A stretch of 57,081 nt of DNA, from contig JASLKQ010000003.1 of assembly GCA_030747505.1 (NCBI GenBank), positions 1 through 57,081 of the forward strand, given 5' to 3'. The first letter of the stretch is position 1, and each line of letters starts with the position of its first letter. Below are positions 8,679 to 16,964 of this stretch, in pieces. The notes under the pieces are model-generated. The model worked only from the letters and a program-made list of their open reading frames with translations, was not told where the DNA came from and searched no databases. The position numbers and the translations under genes are program-made. The stretch comes from Verrucomicrobiota bacterium (GTDB lineage: Bacteria > Verrucomicrobiota > Verrucomicrobiia > Limisphaerales > UBA1100).

Positions 8679-9956
8679 ATGGCATCCCGGCAACACAGTG
8701 ACTGGCTGTATCGATTGGCAATATTTGCAGTAATATGCACTTTTGCCCTCATCGGGATGGGAGGATTGGTCACCAGTAGAGAAGTGGGGCTGGCAGTTCC
8801 TGACTGGCCGACCAGTTTTGGTTACAACATGTTTTTGCTGCCATTTGACCAGTGGTTAGGAAGGTTTGGTATTTTTGAAGAACACTCTCACCGCCTCATG
8901 GCTTCATTGGTCGGACTGGTCACCGCGGTAATCACAGGCTGGGTATGGGTGCGGGAATCGACCGGAGGATCCCGGTACGCTGCACTGTTCGCAATCGCTA
9001 TTAGCTTGTCCGCATTGGGGCTTCGAACTCAACTCATGCTTGTTGCCATGGCCTGCTTGGCTTTATGTGCTCTTGGCTGGTCCGTGGGGAAAATTATTTA
9101 CAACCCAAAAGCACTTCGCTGGTGGGCAAGCCTGGTTTATTCCATGGTAATCATACAGGGTGTCCTGGGAGGACTCAGGGTTACCCAGCTTAAAGACCAG
9201 ATAGGCGTCTTTCATGGTGTTCTTGCGCAAGTTTTCCTGGTCGCACTCGGGCTTCTTGCACTCTTCAACTCTCGCTGGTGGAAAGAATCCCGTGCCGCCA
9301 GGAATATAAACGACCTTGTACCCAGGGTGATACGATCCCATTTCTTTTACGCTACAGTACTAATATTTCTCCAGCTAATAATTGGCGCCACGATGCGCCA
9401 TCAACATGCCGGGCTCCCGGTATGGGATTTCCCAAAGGCGCACGGGCAATGGTGGCCCTCGGCCGACGCAGTGTCGCTGAGTGTTTACAACAAAGAACGC
9501 AGCCTCCTGCAGGACAGGCTACATGCCGAGGGTAAAATACTTGATGCAAATGGGAACCCCTCCGTGTTCCTTAGTACTGGGAAATCTATCCAAGCCAACC
9601 ACATAACTTTACACATGACTCATCGCGTGATGGCTGTCCTGGTTCTTGGCTTAGTATTGGGGACGACTATTCTGACCCGAAAAAAACTTGGGAAGGCTCA
9701 CGTGCTGAGTAAAATCGCGCTCTTATGGCTTGGCCTCACCTTGGTTCAAGCATTATTGGGAATCTTAACTGTCCTTAAATACAAACCGGCTGACATAGCC
9801 ACCCTGCACGTCTTGGCAGGAGCAGGACTCCTTCTCGTAGGTGCTTTTGGGGCAACCATTAGCCGCACTCGGGCACTGCCTGCCATTCTGAGTGAGCCGG
9901 TCAATGAGCTCGCCGACGACCAAACCCCCTCTCAATTGAAAGGGGCACGCTTATGA
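8679..9956 (+). CDS. ctaA: Heme A synthase (COX15/CtaA family)
   Basis: Membrane enzyme that oxidises the heme O methyl group to make heme A for the terminal oxidase. 425 residues with about eight transmembrane segments. Family signatures are GMGGLVTSREVGLAVPDWP near the N-terminus, the heme-ligand region EEHSHRLMASLVG near residue 68, and a second HMTHRVMAVLVLG near residue 312. A soluble loop of about 70 residues (around HQHAGLPVWDFPKAHG) separates the halves. The ATG at 8679 is preferred over the TTG just before it. First gene of the operon; its stop overlaps the ctaB start as ATGA. Confidence 0.93.
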   Translation: MASRQHSDWLYRLAIFAVICTFALIGMGGLVTSREVGLAVPDWPTSFGYNMFLLPFDQWLGRFGIFEEHSHRLMASLVGLVTAVITGWVWVRESTGGSRYAALFAIAISLSALGLRTQLMLVAMACLALCALGWSVGKIIYNPKALRWWASLVYSMVIIQGVLGGLRVTQLKDQIGVFHGVLAQVFLVALGLLALFNSRWWKESRAARNINDLVPRVIRSHFFYATVLIFLQLIIGATMRHQHAGLPVWDFPKAHGQWWPSADAVSLSVYNKERSLLQDRLHAEGKILDANGNPSVFLSTGKSIQANHITLHMTHRVMAVLVLGLVLGTTILTRKKLGKAHVLSKIALLWLGLTLVQALLGILTVLKYKPADIATLHVLAGAGLLLVGAFGATISRTRALPAILSEPVNELADDQTPSQLKGARL

Positions 9957-10867
9957 GCCACGAAGAATCAGTCCATGACAATGCCCCTTCGCTGTTGTAC
10001 GGGCAGATGCTAATGTGGTCAGAACTGGTGAAGTTGCGCCTTAATGTAATGGTGCTGATTTCCGCCGCCATGGGTTTTTATCTGGCCTCAGCTAACGGTG
10101 TTGATTGGCCGGCATTACTACATGCATTACTGGGCACCGGACTTGTTGCTGGTGGGGCTGCCGCCCTGAACCACTATCTGGAAAAGGACTTTGATGCCCG
10201 AATGGAGCGTACCGCCAACCGTCCACTGCCTGCCGGGAAAATCGCCCCCGAAACTGTTCTTCTGGCCGGCGGAAGCCTGGCGGCCCTTGGCTTGGTGTAC
10301 CTAGCGGCACAGGTGAACTTGATCACTTCAGTAATTGGTGCTGTTACTCTGGTTGCGTATGTTGCGGTTTATACGCCCTTAAAGCGGGTTACCTCATTGA
10401 ACACCCTGCTGGGATCAATTCCCGGTGCGCTTCCTCCTTTGATGGGCTGGACAGCTGCAGGGGGTCAAAATGCCGTGATCACCCCTGAAGCGTGGTCCCT
10501 GGTTGCTATTCTATTTTTCTGGCAGCTGCCTCATTTCCTTTCCCTCCTGTGGATTTACCGCGAGGACTATGAAAAGGCTGGATTCGAAATGATCTCCAAA
10601 GGCGATGAGGCAGGAAAGAATACCGGAAAATCCGCGTTGCTATATTGTCTGGCACTGGTTCCTGCCTCGCTCTCACCCTGCTTCCTGGGAATATCTGGCG
10701 CCATTTACGCTGCGGGTGCTGTTCTTCTTTCGGGTTTGTTTCTTGCATCAAGCTGGTTATTTTTTACTAAAATGACATTGGATTCTGCCCGGCGTCTGTT
10801 CTATAGTTCGCTCCTTTATTTACCCTTGCTTTTAGGGTTGATGATTGTAGACCGATTGTTTGCCTAG
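9953..10867 (+). CDS. ctaB: Protoheme IX farnesyltransferase (heme O synthase)
   Basis: Transfers a farnesyl group to protoheme, giving heme O, the substrate of the CtaA protein encoded just upstream. 304 residues, the family length, with about nine membrane helices. The prenyl-diphosphate-binding motif is NHYLEKDFDARMERTANRP near residues 78-96, with the expected NxxxDxxxD spacing. A second conserved region is YTPLKRVTSLNTLLGSIPGA. ATGA overlap with ctaA indicates translational coupling, and ctaD follows immediately. Confidence 0.96.
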   Translation: MSHEESVHDNAPSLLYGQMLMWSELVKLRLNVMVLISAAMGFYLASANGVDWPALLHALLGTGLVAGGAAALNHYLEKDFDARMERTANRPLPAGKIAPETVLLAGGSLAALGLVYLAAQVNLITSVIGAVTLVAYVAVYTPLKRVTSLNTLLGSIPGALPPLMGWTAAGGQNAVITPEAWSLVAILFFWQLPHFLSLLWIYREDYEKAGFEMISKGDEAGKNTGKSALLYCLALVPASLSPCFLGISGAIYAAGAVLLSGLFLASSWLFFTKMTLDSARRLFYSSLLYLPLLLGLMIVDRLFA

Positions 10868-10882
10868 TTGATTAACGAAAAT

Positions 10883-12742
10883 ATGGAAACCACAACCCAG
10901 TCTGATGTGTCACACGAAGACCATCATGATGCGCATGAGGACCACGGTCATGGCAATCAGCACTTCCTGACCAAATATGTCTTCTCCTCTGACCACAAGG
11001 TGATCGGAATTCAATATGGAGTTACCTCCCTGTTGTTTCTGCTGATTGGATTTCTTCTCATCATGTGCATGCGCTGGCAACTGGCCAAGCCCGGTGAGCC
11101 CATCCCGATTGCGGGTGCTCTTCTTGAACATGTATATGCGAACAATAATTCCGGGGAGCCCGTTTTCAAGGATGGGGTGATGTCGGCTGATGGTTACAAC
11201 CAGTTTGGAGTCATGCACGGAACCATCATGGTGTTTCTGGCAGTTGTGCCATTGGGGTTTGCCGCATTTGGAAACTATGTGGTTCCCCTGCAAATCGGGG
11301 CCCCCGATATGTGTTTCCCTCGTGTCAATATGGCAAGCTATTGGTGTTTCTTTGCCGGCTGTGTCGTCATGACCGTAAGCTTTTTTATTCCGGGGGGAGC
11401 TGCTGCAGCTGGATGGACGGCTTACTCACCCTTGGCAACCCTGATACCAACTGACGGACAATCCTACTGGCTGATAGGGATGGTGTTATTAATTACTTCA
11501 TCCCTCCTCGGTGCGGTGAACTTTATTGCGACCATCATCCAAATGCGCGCTCCGGGCATGACCTGGTTCCGGATGCCGTTCTTTGTCTGGGCCCAGTTTG
11601 TGACAGCCTTCCTTCTCCTCTTAGCATTCCCCCCACTGGAAGCCGCTGGAATCATGCAGCTCATGGACCGGGTTTGCGACACCAGCTTCTTCCTGCCTTC
11701 TGGAGTTTTTGGGGCCGGCTCAACAACCATGGCGGTGAGTGGGGGAGGGAACCCGCTGCTGTGGCAGCATCTCTTTTGGTTTCTGGGGCACCCGGAGGTA
11801 TATGTCCTCATTCTGCCGGCCATTGGGATGGTGGGTGAAATCCTCTCCAATAGTGCCCGCAGACCATTGTGGGGCTACAAGTTGATGATTGGAGCCGTAC
11901 TCGTTTTAGGATTTCTATCCTTCATTGTCTGGGCCCACCACATGTACCTCACCGGCATGAGTGGTAAGGTTGCCACCTTTTTCCAGACGACAACCATGAT
12001 TATTTCCATACCCTCGGTTATTCTTTTGACCTGCCTTTTCATCACCTTGTGGAAGGGCTCCATAAGGTTCACCACGGCATCACTGTTTGCCTTGGCGTTC
12101 CTTCCGATGTTTGGTATTGGCGGCCTGACTGGCCTGCCTTTAGGACTAAGCTTTGCCGATTTACACCTTCATGACTCATACTACGTGATTGCCCATTTCC
12201 ACTACGTTGTTGCCCCGGGTTCAATTTTCGCACTGTTTGCCGGCATTTATTTCTGGTACCCCAAAATGACCGGGCGCAAGATGAACGAATACTGGGGCAG
12301 GGTTCACTTCTGGGGCTCACTTATATTCATGAATATCATCTTTATGCCCATGTTTATTCAGGGCTTCGCAGGAATGAGCCGGCGGATGAGTGATGGTGGG
12401 GCGACTTATTCATTACTGCAGAATCCGGATGTTACCTCCGGCGCACTCTCTGAACTGATCATGAAGCTTAACGATTACATTTCAATGGGCGCCTTCGGGA
12501 TGGCTCTCATCCAGATACCCTTCATTGTGAATTTCTTCTACAGCATTCAAAACGGCGAAAAAGTATCCAGCGATAATCCGCATGAGGCAACCACCCTGGA
12601 CTGGCAGACACCCACTCCGCCGCCACACGGAAACTTCCTCGAGGAGCCCAAGGTTTATGGTGCCCCTTACGAGTACAGCGTGCCTGGCGCCAACAAAGAT
12701 TACCTCCCTCAAACTGAACCTAACCGGCCAAATACAGCGTAA
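10883..12742 (+). CDS. ctaD: Cytochrome c oxidase subunit I
   Basis: Catalytic heme-copper subunit of an aa3-type oxidase. About 619 residues from the ATG at 10883; a TTG five codons earlier, directly after the ctaB stop, is the alternative. The N-terminus is His/Asp-rich. A low-spin heme His sits in GVMHGTIMVF near residue 110. CuB ligands and the cross-linked Tyr are in GHPEVYVLILP near residue 303, the paired His in AHHMYLTGM near 352, and the a3/a His residues in HDSYYVIAHFHYV near 435. After AHHMYLTGM the sequence reads SGKVATFFQTTTMI, where many oxidases have DVDTRAYF, so proton-channel residues there differ. About 12 membrane helices. Confidence 0.97.
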   Translation: METTTQSDVSHEDHHDAHEDHGHGNQHFLTKYVFSSDHKVIGIQYGVTSLLFLLIGFLLIMCMRWQLAKPGEPIPIAGALLEHVYANNNSGEPVFKDGVMSADGYNQFGVMHGTIMVFLAVVPLGFAAFGNYVVPLQIGAPDMCFPRVNMASYWCFFAGCVVMTVSFFIPGGAAAAGWTAYSPLATLIPTDGQSYWLIGMVLLITSSLLGAVNFIATIIQMRAPGMTWFRMPFFVWAQFVTAFLLLLAFPPLEAAGIMQLMDRVCDTSFFLPSGVFGAGSTTMAVSGGGNPLLWQHLFWFLGHPEVYVLILPAIGMVGEILSNSARRPLWGYKLMIGAVLVLGFLSFIVWAHHMYLTGMSGKVATFFQTTTMIISIPSVILLTCLFITLWKGSIRFTTASLFALAFLPMFGIGGLTGLPLGLSFADLHLHDSYYVIAHFHYVVAPGSIFALFAGIYFWYPKMTGRKMNEYWGRVHFWGSLIFMNIIFMPMFIQGFAGMSRRMSDGGATYSLLQNPDVTSGALSELIMKLNDYISMGAFGMALIQIPFIVNFFYSIQNGEKVSSDNPHEATTLDWQTPTPPPHGNFLEEPKVYGAPYEYSVPGANKDYLPQTEPNRPNTA

Positions 12743-12751
12743 CTGAAAACG

Positions 12752-13888
12752 ATGGAACTCCCGTACAACTCAAAGCCCAGACCCGATACTGGACTCTATA
12801 ACGGTAAGGTTGGAATATGGCTGTTTCTGGCCTCTGAAATCATGCTCTTCGGCGGCCTGTTTTCAGCCTATCTCCTCTTAAGAGTAGGGGCCGATGATGG
12901 CAACTGGAGCATGGGCCTAATGACCAAATGGGTGGGAGCCTTCAATACGTTTATACTTATTGCCTCTTCGGCCACCGTCGTCCTGGCCTGGGTATGCCTA
13001 AAACTTAAGGACTGGGCCGGTTTTCGGTTCTGGAAATGGTGGACAGTAGGATTCGCCGCAACATTTCTTATTGTAAAATGGGGTTACGAATGGCCCGCCA
13101 AATTCACCCACTACGATATCACCTTCACTAGCAATCAACAGGCCGAAAAAGTATTTGCCGATGTGTTTGATAAGGGTTCCTACAATGACTGTGAGGAAGA
13201 CCACCGGAAAATCTGGAATGAACGGTATGATGCTGACGGCGAAAACAAGGATATACCTGAAGGTAAGAAGGCTTGGGGGAAAGTTGACATTAAGGACAAG
13301 CCCCTTGATGGGCATGTTGTTGGCTATTATACTGAAAATGAACAGGGCGAACGCCAGCACCATAAGGTGGAGGCCGCCTTCGGTATCTCGTTTTGGAGCC
13401 ACGCTTTTGCCTGGCGCTATGATGCCAGAAACACCGTTCTGGGTATCACTGATACCTTTTCAGAGAAAGGCATTGTGGCTGTTGAGATTGCCCCTACACA
13501 CGGTGTATGGGACGCCCATCCTGAGGAGGAAGCCTCCGCCGCAAATCGCCGATATGCTGAAGCCGATAATGACACCGGTCATGACGGACATGCAGGTCAC
13601 GGTCACCATAAAGCCATAACCATCGAGACATCCCAAATTAGCCGATTATCAAGCTATGAGCCGGCACACAGTACTTTTTTTGCCGTCTACTACACGCTCA
13701 CAGGACTGCATGCTCTCCACGTATTTGGTGGCATCCTTGTCATGCTTTACCATCTGTTGCCCATCAGCCAGAGAGTGTACGAATCCGACCCGGAACGATT
13801 TACCAACCGGATCGAGATTACAGGGCTCTTCTGGCATTTTGTTGATCTAGTTTGGATCTTCCTCTTTCCAATCCTTTACCTATTATAA
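12752..13888 (+). CDS. ctaE: Cytochrome c oxidase subunit III with large soluble insertion
   Basis: Membrane subunit of the oxidase. Three helices lie in the first 110 residues, including GIWLFLASEIMLFGGLFSAY with the conserved Glu. Two lie at the end (GLHALHVFGGILVMLYHLL and FWHFVDLVWIFLFPILYLL). Between them, roughly residues 112-300, is a hydrophilic insertion. It is acidic and ends with a His-rich stretch (GHDGHAGHGHHK) near residues 275-288. Ordinary five-helix subunits III are about 200 residues, so the insertion nearly doubles the protein. The ATG is nine bases after the ctaD stop. Confidence 0.92.
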   Translation: MELPYNSKPRPDTGLYNGKVGIWLFLASEIMLFGGLFSAYLLLRVGADDGNWSMGLMTKWVGAFNTFILIASSATVVLAWVCLKLKDWAGFRFWKWWTVGFAATFLIVKWGYEWPAKFTHYDITFTSNQQAEKVFADVFDKGSYNDCEEDHRKIWNERYDADGENKDIPEGKKAWGKVDIKDKPLDGHVVGYYTENEQGERQHHKVEAAFGISFWSHAFAWRYDARNTVLGITDTFSEKGIVAVEIAPTHGVWDAHPEEEASAANRRYAEADNDTGHDGHAGHGHHKAITIETSQISRLSSYEPAHSTFFAVYYTLTGLHALHVFGGILVMLYHLLPISQRVYESDPERFTNRIEITGLFWHFVDLVWIFLFPILYLL

Positions 13889-13894
13889 CAACCT

Positions 13895-14305
13895 ATGTCC
13901 GACGAACACGACGCAGAGTGGTACGAGAAGAAGTTTAGGCCCATGATATATCTGGTGGCCGGCATTTTACTTGTCGGCACAGTTATCACCTATGTGGCCG
14001 ACGTATTGGGAATCGCGGAGAAATGGGGCTTTCGTAACGCAATTATTTTTGCCCTTGGCGTTGCCACCGTTAAAGCCAGTGCAGTTATCTATATTTTTAT
14101 GCACTTAAAATGGGATATCAACCTGAAGACAATCAGCCTCACGATGGCTTGTGCCATTATCTTCCTGATTGGGATGATGTGGCTGACGGTAGGATCAGAA
14201 ATTCAGGATGAGGGCGGCATTGACGGCAAGCCCGGGGGAACAGAAACAACCTGGAAACACGGCAAACCCTCCAAGCCAAAAGCCCTCAAGGCAGGAGACT
14301 CCTAA
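13895..14305 (+). CDS. ctaF: Cytochrome c oxidase subunit IV-like protein
   Basis: 136 residues with three predicted membrane helices: MIYLVAGILLVGTVITYVAD, then AIIFALGVATVKASAVIYIFMHLKWD, then TMACAIIFLIGMMWLTVG. The KASAVIYIFMHLKWD region is typical of prokaryotic subunit IV. The C-terminal 35 residues are hydrophilic and rich in Gly, Lys and Pro. It sits six bases behind ctaE, the usual place for this subunit. Assignment rests on helix pattern, this motif and position. Confidence 0.85.
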   Translation: MSDEHDAEWYEKKFRPMIYLVAGILLVGTVITYVADVLGIAEKWGFRNAIIFALGVATVKASAVIYIFMHLKWDINLKTISLTMACAIIFLIGMMWLTVGSEIQDEGGIDGKPGGTETTWKHGKPSKPKALKAGDS

Positions 14306-14309
14306 ATCC

Positions 14310-14798
14310 ATGTCACTCAAAGCATTTCATTTAGTCTTTGTGATTGCCTCGATTCTCATGGGTATCTTTGTGGGTGCCTGGGGCATCATGGAATATCAGG
14401 ATTCAGGGGATATTGCCGCCTTGATACTTGGGGCGGTATTTATAGCCTTGGGTGTACTGCTTGTTGTATATGGCCGAAAGATGCTCAAGAAGACTGAACA
14501 CATTGGCTATCTTTGCCTGCTGCTTTTCTTTACCTTTGAGCACCACGCCATGGCCTGTTCAGCCTGTTATGGGGAAAGCGACTCTGCCTTGGCCAAGGGA
14601 ATGAACGCGGGTATATTTACCCTATTAGTTGTTATCGGCGGACTCCTGACAGGCATCGTGGCTTTCTTTGTTTTCATTTCCTATCGGGGCGCAAAAGCTG
14701 CGGCAACCCGGAAGCTTTTAGATGAACCTGAGCTGCTGGGCCTTAAACGCATTGATTTAACCCCATCCAAGCCGCACCCATCAAAACCTGTTATTTAA
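14310..14798 (+). CDS. Cox-cluster membrane protein with CSACYG motif
   Basis: 162 residues from the ATG at 14310, four bases after ctaF; the open frame extends upstream only as a shadow of ctaF. Two parts are visible. Residues 1-60 form a two-helix unit (FHLVFVIASILMGIFVGAWG and LILGAVFIALGVLLVVYG). Residues 65-162 carry ACSACYGESDSALAKGMNAG followed by one long membrane helix and a basic tail. Similar segments occur in oxidase clusters of planctomycetes and relatives, as far as I recall sometimes as separate proteins. The two cysteines could bind copper or heme during oxidase assembly. No function is established. Confidence 0.75.
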   Translation: MSLKAFHLVFVIASILMGIFVGAWGIMEYQDSGDIAALILGAVFIALGVLLVVYGRKMLKKTEHIGYLCLLLFFTFEHHAMACSACYGESDSALAKGMNAGIFTLLVVIGGLLTGIVAFFVFISYRGAKAAATRKLLDEPELLGLKRIDLTPSKPHPSKPVI

Positions 14799-14805
14799 TT
14801 CAACC

Positions 14806-15774
14806 ATGAAAAAAAATGTATACGGCATACTGCTGGGGGCAATAATCGGAATTGTGGCCTGCCTCTGGGCGGTTGAAGAGGCCAAGGATGCAGAAGGCAA
14901 CTTTACCAAGTTTGACAATCACGTGTTCGCGACAATGCACGACTGGTTTCTGTCGCCACAGGCCGTTACCGATCACGGGCAAAATGTCGACCGTATGATC
15001 TGGATAACCCATGTATTAATGGCGATTCTCTTCGTGGGCTGGGGGGCTTATTTTATTATCTGCCTAATCAAGTTCAGGAAAAGCGTCCATCCCAGGGCAG
15101 ACTATTCCGGAGTAACCGATAAAACCTGGAGTACAGTTGCCGAATATGGAGTAATCGTTGTTGAAATAATTCTGCTGTTTTCTTTCTCAGTCCCTCTATG
15201 GACCAGTTGGCAGGACGGGATGCAGGTTGCAAGGATTAAGGACAAGGGCATAGAGGTTCATGTTTTAGCCAAGCAATATGACTGGAATGCGCGATATGCC
15301 GGTGCTGACGGTGAATTTGCTCCTCAATTCATTGAAAAGGCCGATAAGGCCATTAATCCCTTCGGTCTGGACCCTGAGGATTCGACCATTGATGATGTCA
15401 TTGTCCTAGGGGCGAATAACAAGGAAAGGTCGATTGTTGTACCTTGGGGAGAGCAGGTTGTTGTCAAGGTAACCTCTATGGATGTCATTCATTCTTTCAA
15501 GGTTCTGCCATTGCGCGCCCTGACCGATGCCATTCCCGGATTGCAACTGCCTGTTTACTTCAGAATCAATGAAAAACTCCTTCCCAAGGACGAAAAGGGC
15601 AACCCCAAGGAGGCGGTTTATCTCATTACCTGTGCACAACTCTGCGGCGAGGGACATGGATTCATGTCCGGATACCTCAAGGTGGTGTCTCCGGAAAAAT
15701 ACAGGGCTTGGATAACTGAACAAAGCGCAGCGGCTCTGGCCAAACGATCCAAAGCAAAGCTGGCCGCCAAGTAA
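14806..15774 (+). CDS. ctaC: Cytochrome c oxidase subunit II
   Basis: Electron-entry subunit carrying the CuA centre outside the membrane. 322 residues. One N-terminal helix is followed by the two subunit II helices, then the cupredoxin domain. CuA ligands are all present: the His in DVIHSF and the C-terminal set CAQLCGEGHGFM. The aromatic electron-entry patch reads KQYDWNARYAG, with Tyr where many enzymes have the first Trp. No cytochrome c domain is fused. In many bacteria ctaC comes first; here it follows ctaD-E-F. Confidence 0.95.
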   Translation: MKKNVYGILLGAIIGIVACLWAVEEAKDAEGNFTKFDNHVFATMHDWFLSPQAVTDHGQNVDRMIWITHVLMAILFVGWGAYFIICLIKFRKSVHPRADYSGVTDKTWSTVAEYGVIVVEIILLFSFSVPLWTSWQDGMQVARIKDKGIEVHVLAKQYDWNARYAGADGEFAPQFIEKADKAINPFGLDPEDSTIDDVIVLGANNKERSIVVPWGEQVVVKVTSMDVIHSFKVLPLRALTDAIPGLQLPVYFRINEKLLPKDEKGNPKEAVYLITCAQLCGEGHGFMSGYLKVVSPEKYRAWITEQSAAALAKRSKAKLAAK

Positions 15775-15804
15775 ATTCCCTCATCAACGGCCCAGAACTT
15801 AAAG

Positions 15805-16470
15805 ATGGCCGCCAATAGCGAAATACTCAGCCTTATCAAGTGGACCCTGCTGGGGGTTCTGCTTCCTGTGATTTTTCTGTTTATTTATTTTAAATTTGGA
15901 CGCAACCCCGTTTCCCTGACAACAGCGAATGCAACCCCGGTTTCAGAGGGTAATAATTTGCCCATCATCAGCAGGATCACTCCCTTCACCTTAACCAACC
16001 AGCATAACCGCCCCATTGGGTTAACCAATTACCTGGGAACCCCCTGGATCGCGGATATCATTTTCACCCGATGCCCAACTATCTGTCCGGGACTTACCCG
16101 AACTCTCAGCAGTCTACAAACTGAACTTGGATCAGGAGTAAGGTTCATGACCTTAACAACCGACCCCTCCCACGATACACCTGAAAAACTCCTCCAGTTC
16201 TCCAGGCTACACGGACAAAGCAGTACAAACTGGAATTTCCTCACCGGCCCGAAAGAAACATTGATGAAACTGGCGGTGGACGATCTGAAGCTTGTTTCTC
16301 ATCCCAAGGAGAAGAGCAAGCAAACCAGCCCGCATGATCTTTTCGTACACAGCGGAAATCTGATTTTAGTCGATGCGGAAGGGAGGGTTCGCGCCACCTT
16401 CGAGCATGACTCAACCAATTTGATCAAACGAATACGTTTCTCGTTAAAACAGCTCCAGGAAGAACAATGA
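15805..16470 (+). CDS. SCO1/SenC-family copper chaperone
   Basis: Membrane-anchored thioredoxin-fold protein that inserts copper into the CuA site of subunit II. 221 residues: an N-terminal helix (LLGVLLPVIFLFIYF), then a domain with the copper-binding CPTICP motif near residue 90 and the third ligand His in DLFVHSGNLILVD. The TTDPSHDTPEKL segment is typical of the family. It lies 30 bases behind ctaC, and its stop overlaps the next start as ATGA. Confidence 0.93.
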   Translation: MAANSEILSLIKWTLLGVLLPVIFLFIYFKFGRNPVSLTTANATPVSEGNNLPIISRITPFTLTNQHNRPIGLTNYLGTPWIADIIFTRCPTICPGLTRTLSSLQTELGSGVRFMTLTTDPSHDTPEKLLQFSRLHGQSSTNWNFLTGPKETLMKLAVDDLKLVSHPKEKSKQTSPHDLFVHSGNLILVDAEGRVRATFEHDSTNLIKRIRFSLKQLQEEQ

Positions 16471-16964
16471 CTATAGACCAAATGCCCACCCTTAATGCGG
16501 CCTTAAACGCCCTTGCCACAGTTTTTCTTGTTTTGGGTTTTGTTTTCATCAGGAAGGAAAACAAGGATGCCCACAAGAGATGCATGATTGCGGCCTTCAC
16601 CACCTCTGCCATCTTTCTGGCCTGTTATTTATGGTATCATTACAACTCCTCACTTCATACCGTACTCAGGCACCCGGTTCCGGCCCTAAACTACCTGTAT
16701 TATTTTATCCTTATCACCCATATCATTTTAGCCATTGTAATTGTGCCCATGATTTTCATGACCCTGAACCATGCCCTAAAGGAGCGCTTTGATAAACACG
16801 GTAAAATTGCGAAGTGGACCTGGCCTGTCTGGATGTATGTATCGGTTACCGGCGTAGTGGTTTATTTATTTCTTTATGTTTTTTTTCCAGACCACACTGA
16901 AAAGAAACTCAAAATTAATCCCCAGCAATCGCCCTCTACGGAACAAAAAGCACCCGGAGGGTGA
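16467..16964 (+). CDS. DUF420 membrane protein (CtaM-like oxidase maturation factor)
   Basis: 165 residues with about five membrane helices. The family pattern is clear: PTLNAALNALATVFLVLGF, the KDAHKRCMIAAF loop, and His residues in helices (WYHYNSSLH, ITHIILAIVIVPM). DUF420 proteins such as staphylococcal CtaM are needed for activity of a heme-copper oxidase, which fits the position behind sco. It overlaps both neighbours by four bases. The C-terminal 25 residues are hydrophilic. Confidence 0.85.
   Translation: MTIDQMPTLNAALNALATVFLVLGFVFIRKENKDAHKRCMIAAFTTSAIFLACYLWYHYNSSLHTVLRHPVPALNYLYYFILITHIILAIVIVPMIFMTLNHALKERFDKHGKIAKWTWPVWMYVSVTGVVVYLFLYVFFPDHTEKKLKINPQQSPSTEQKAPGG

Noticed and set aside
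14208-14309. Upstream extension of the CSACYG membrane protein frame
   Set aside because: It overlaps the ctaF 3' end in another frame, has no membrane or family character, and the ATG at 14310 follows the ctaF stop in the same way as the other operon genes.
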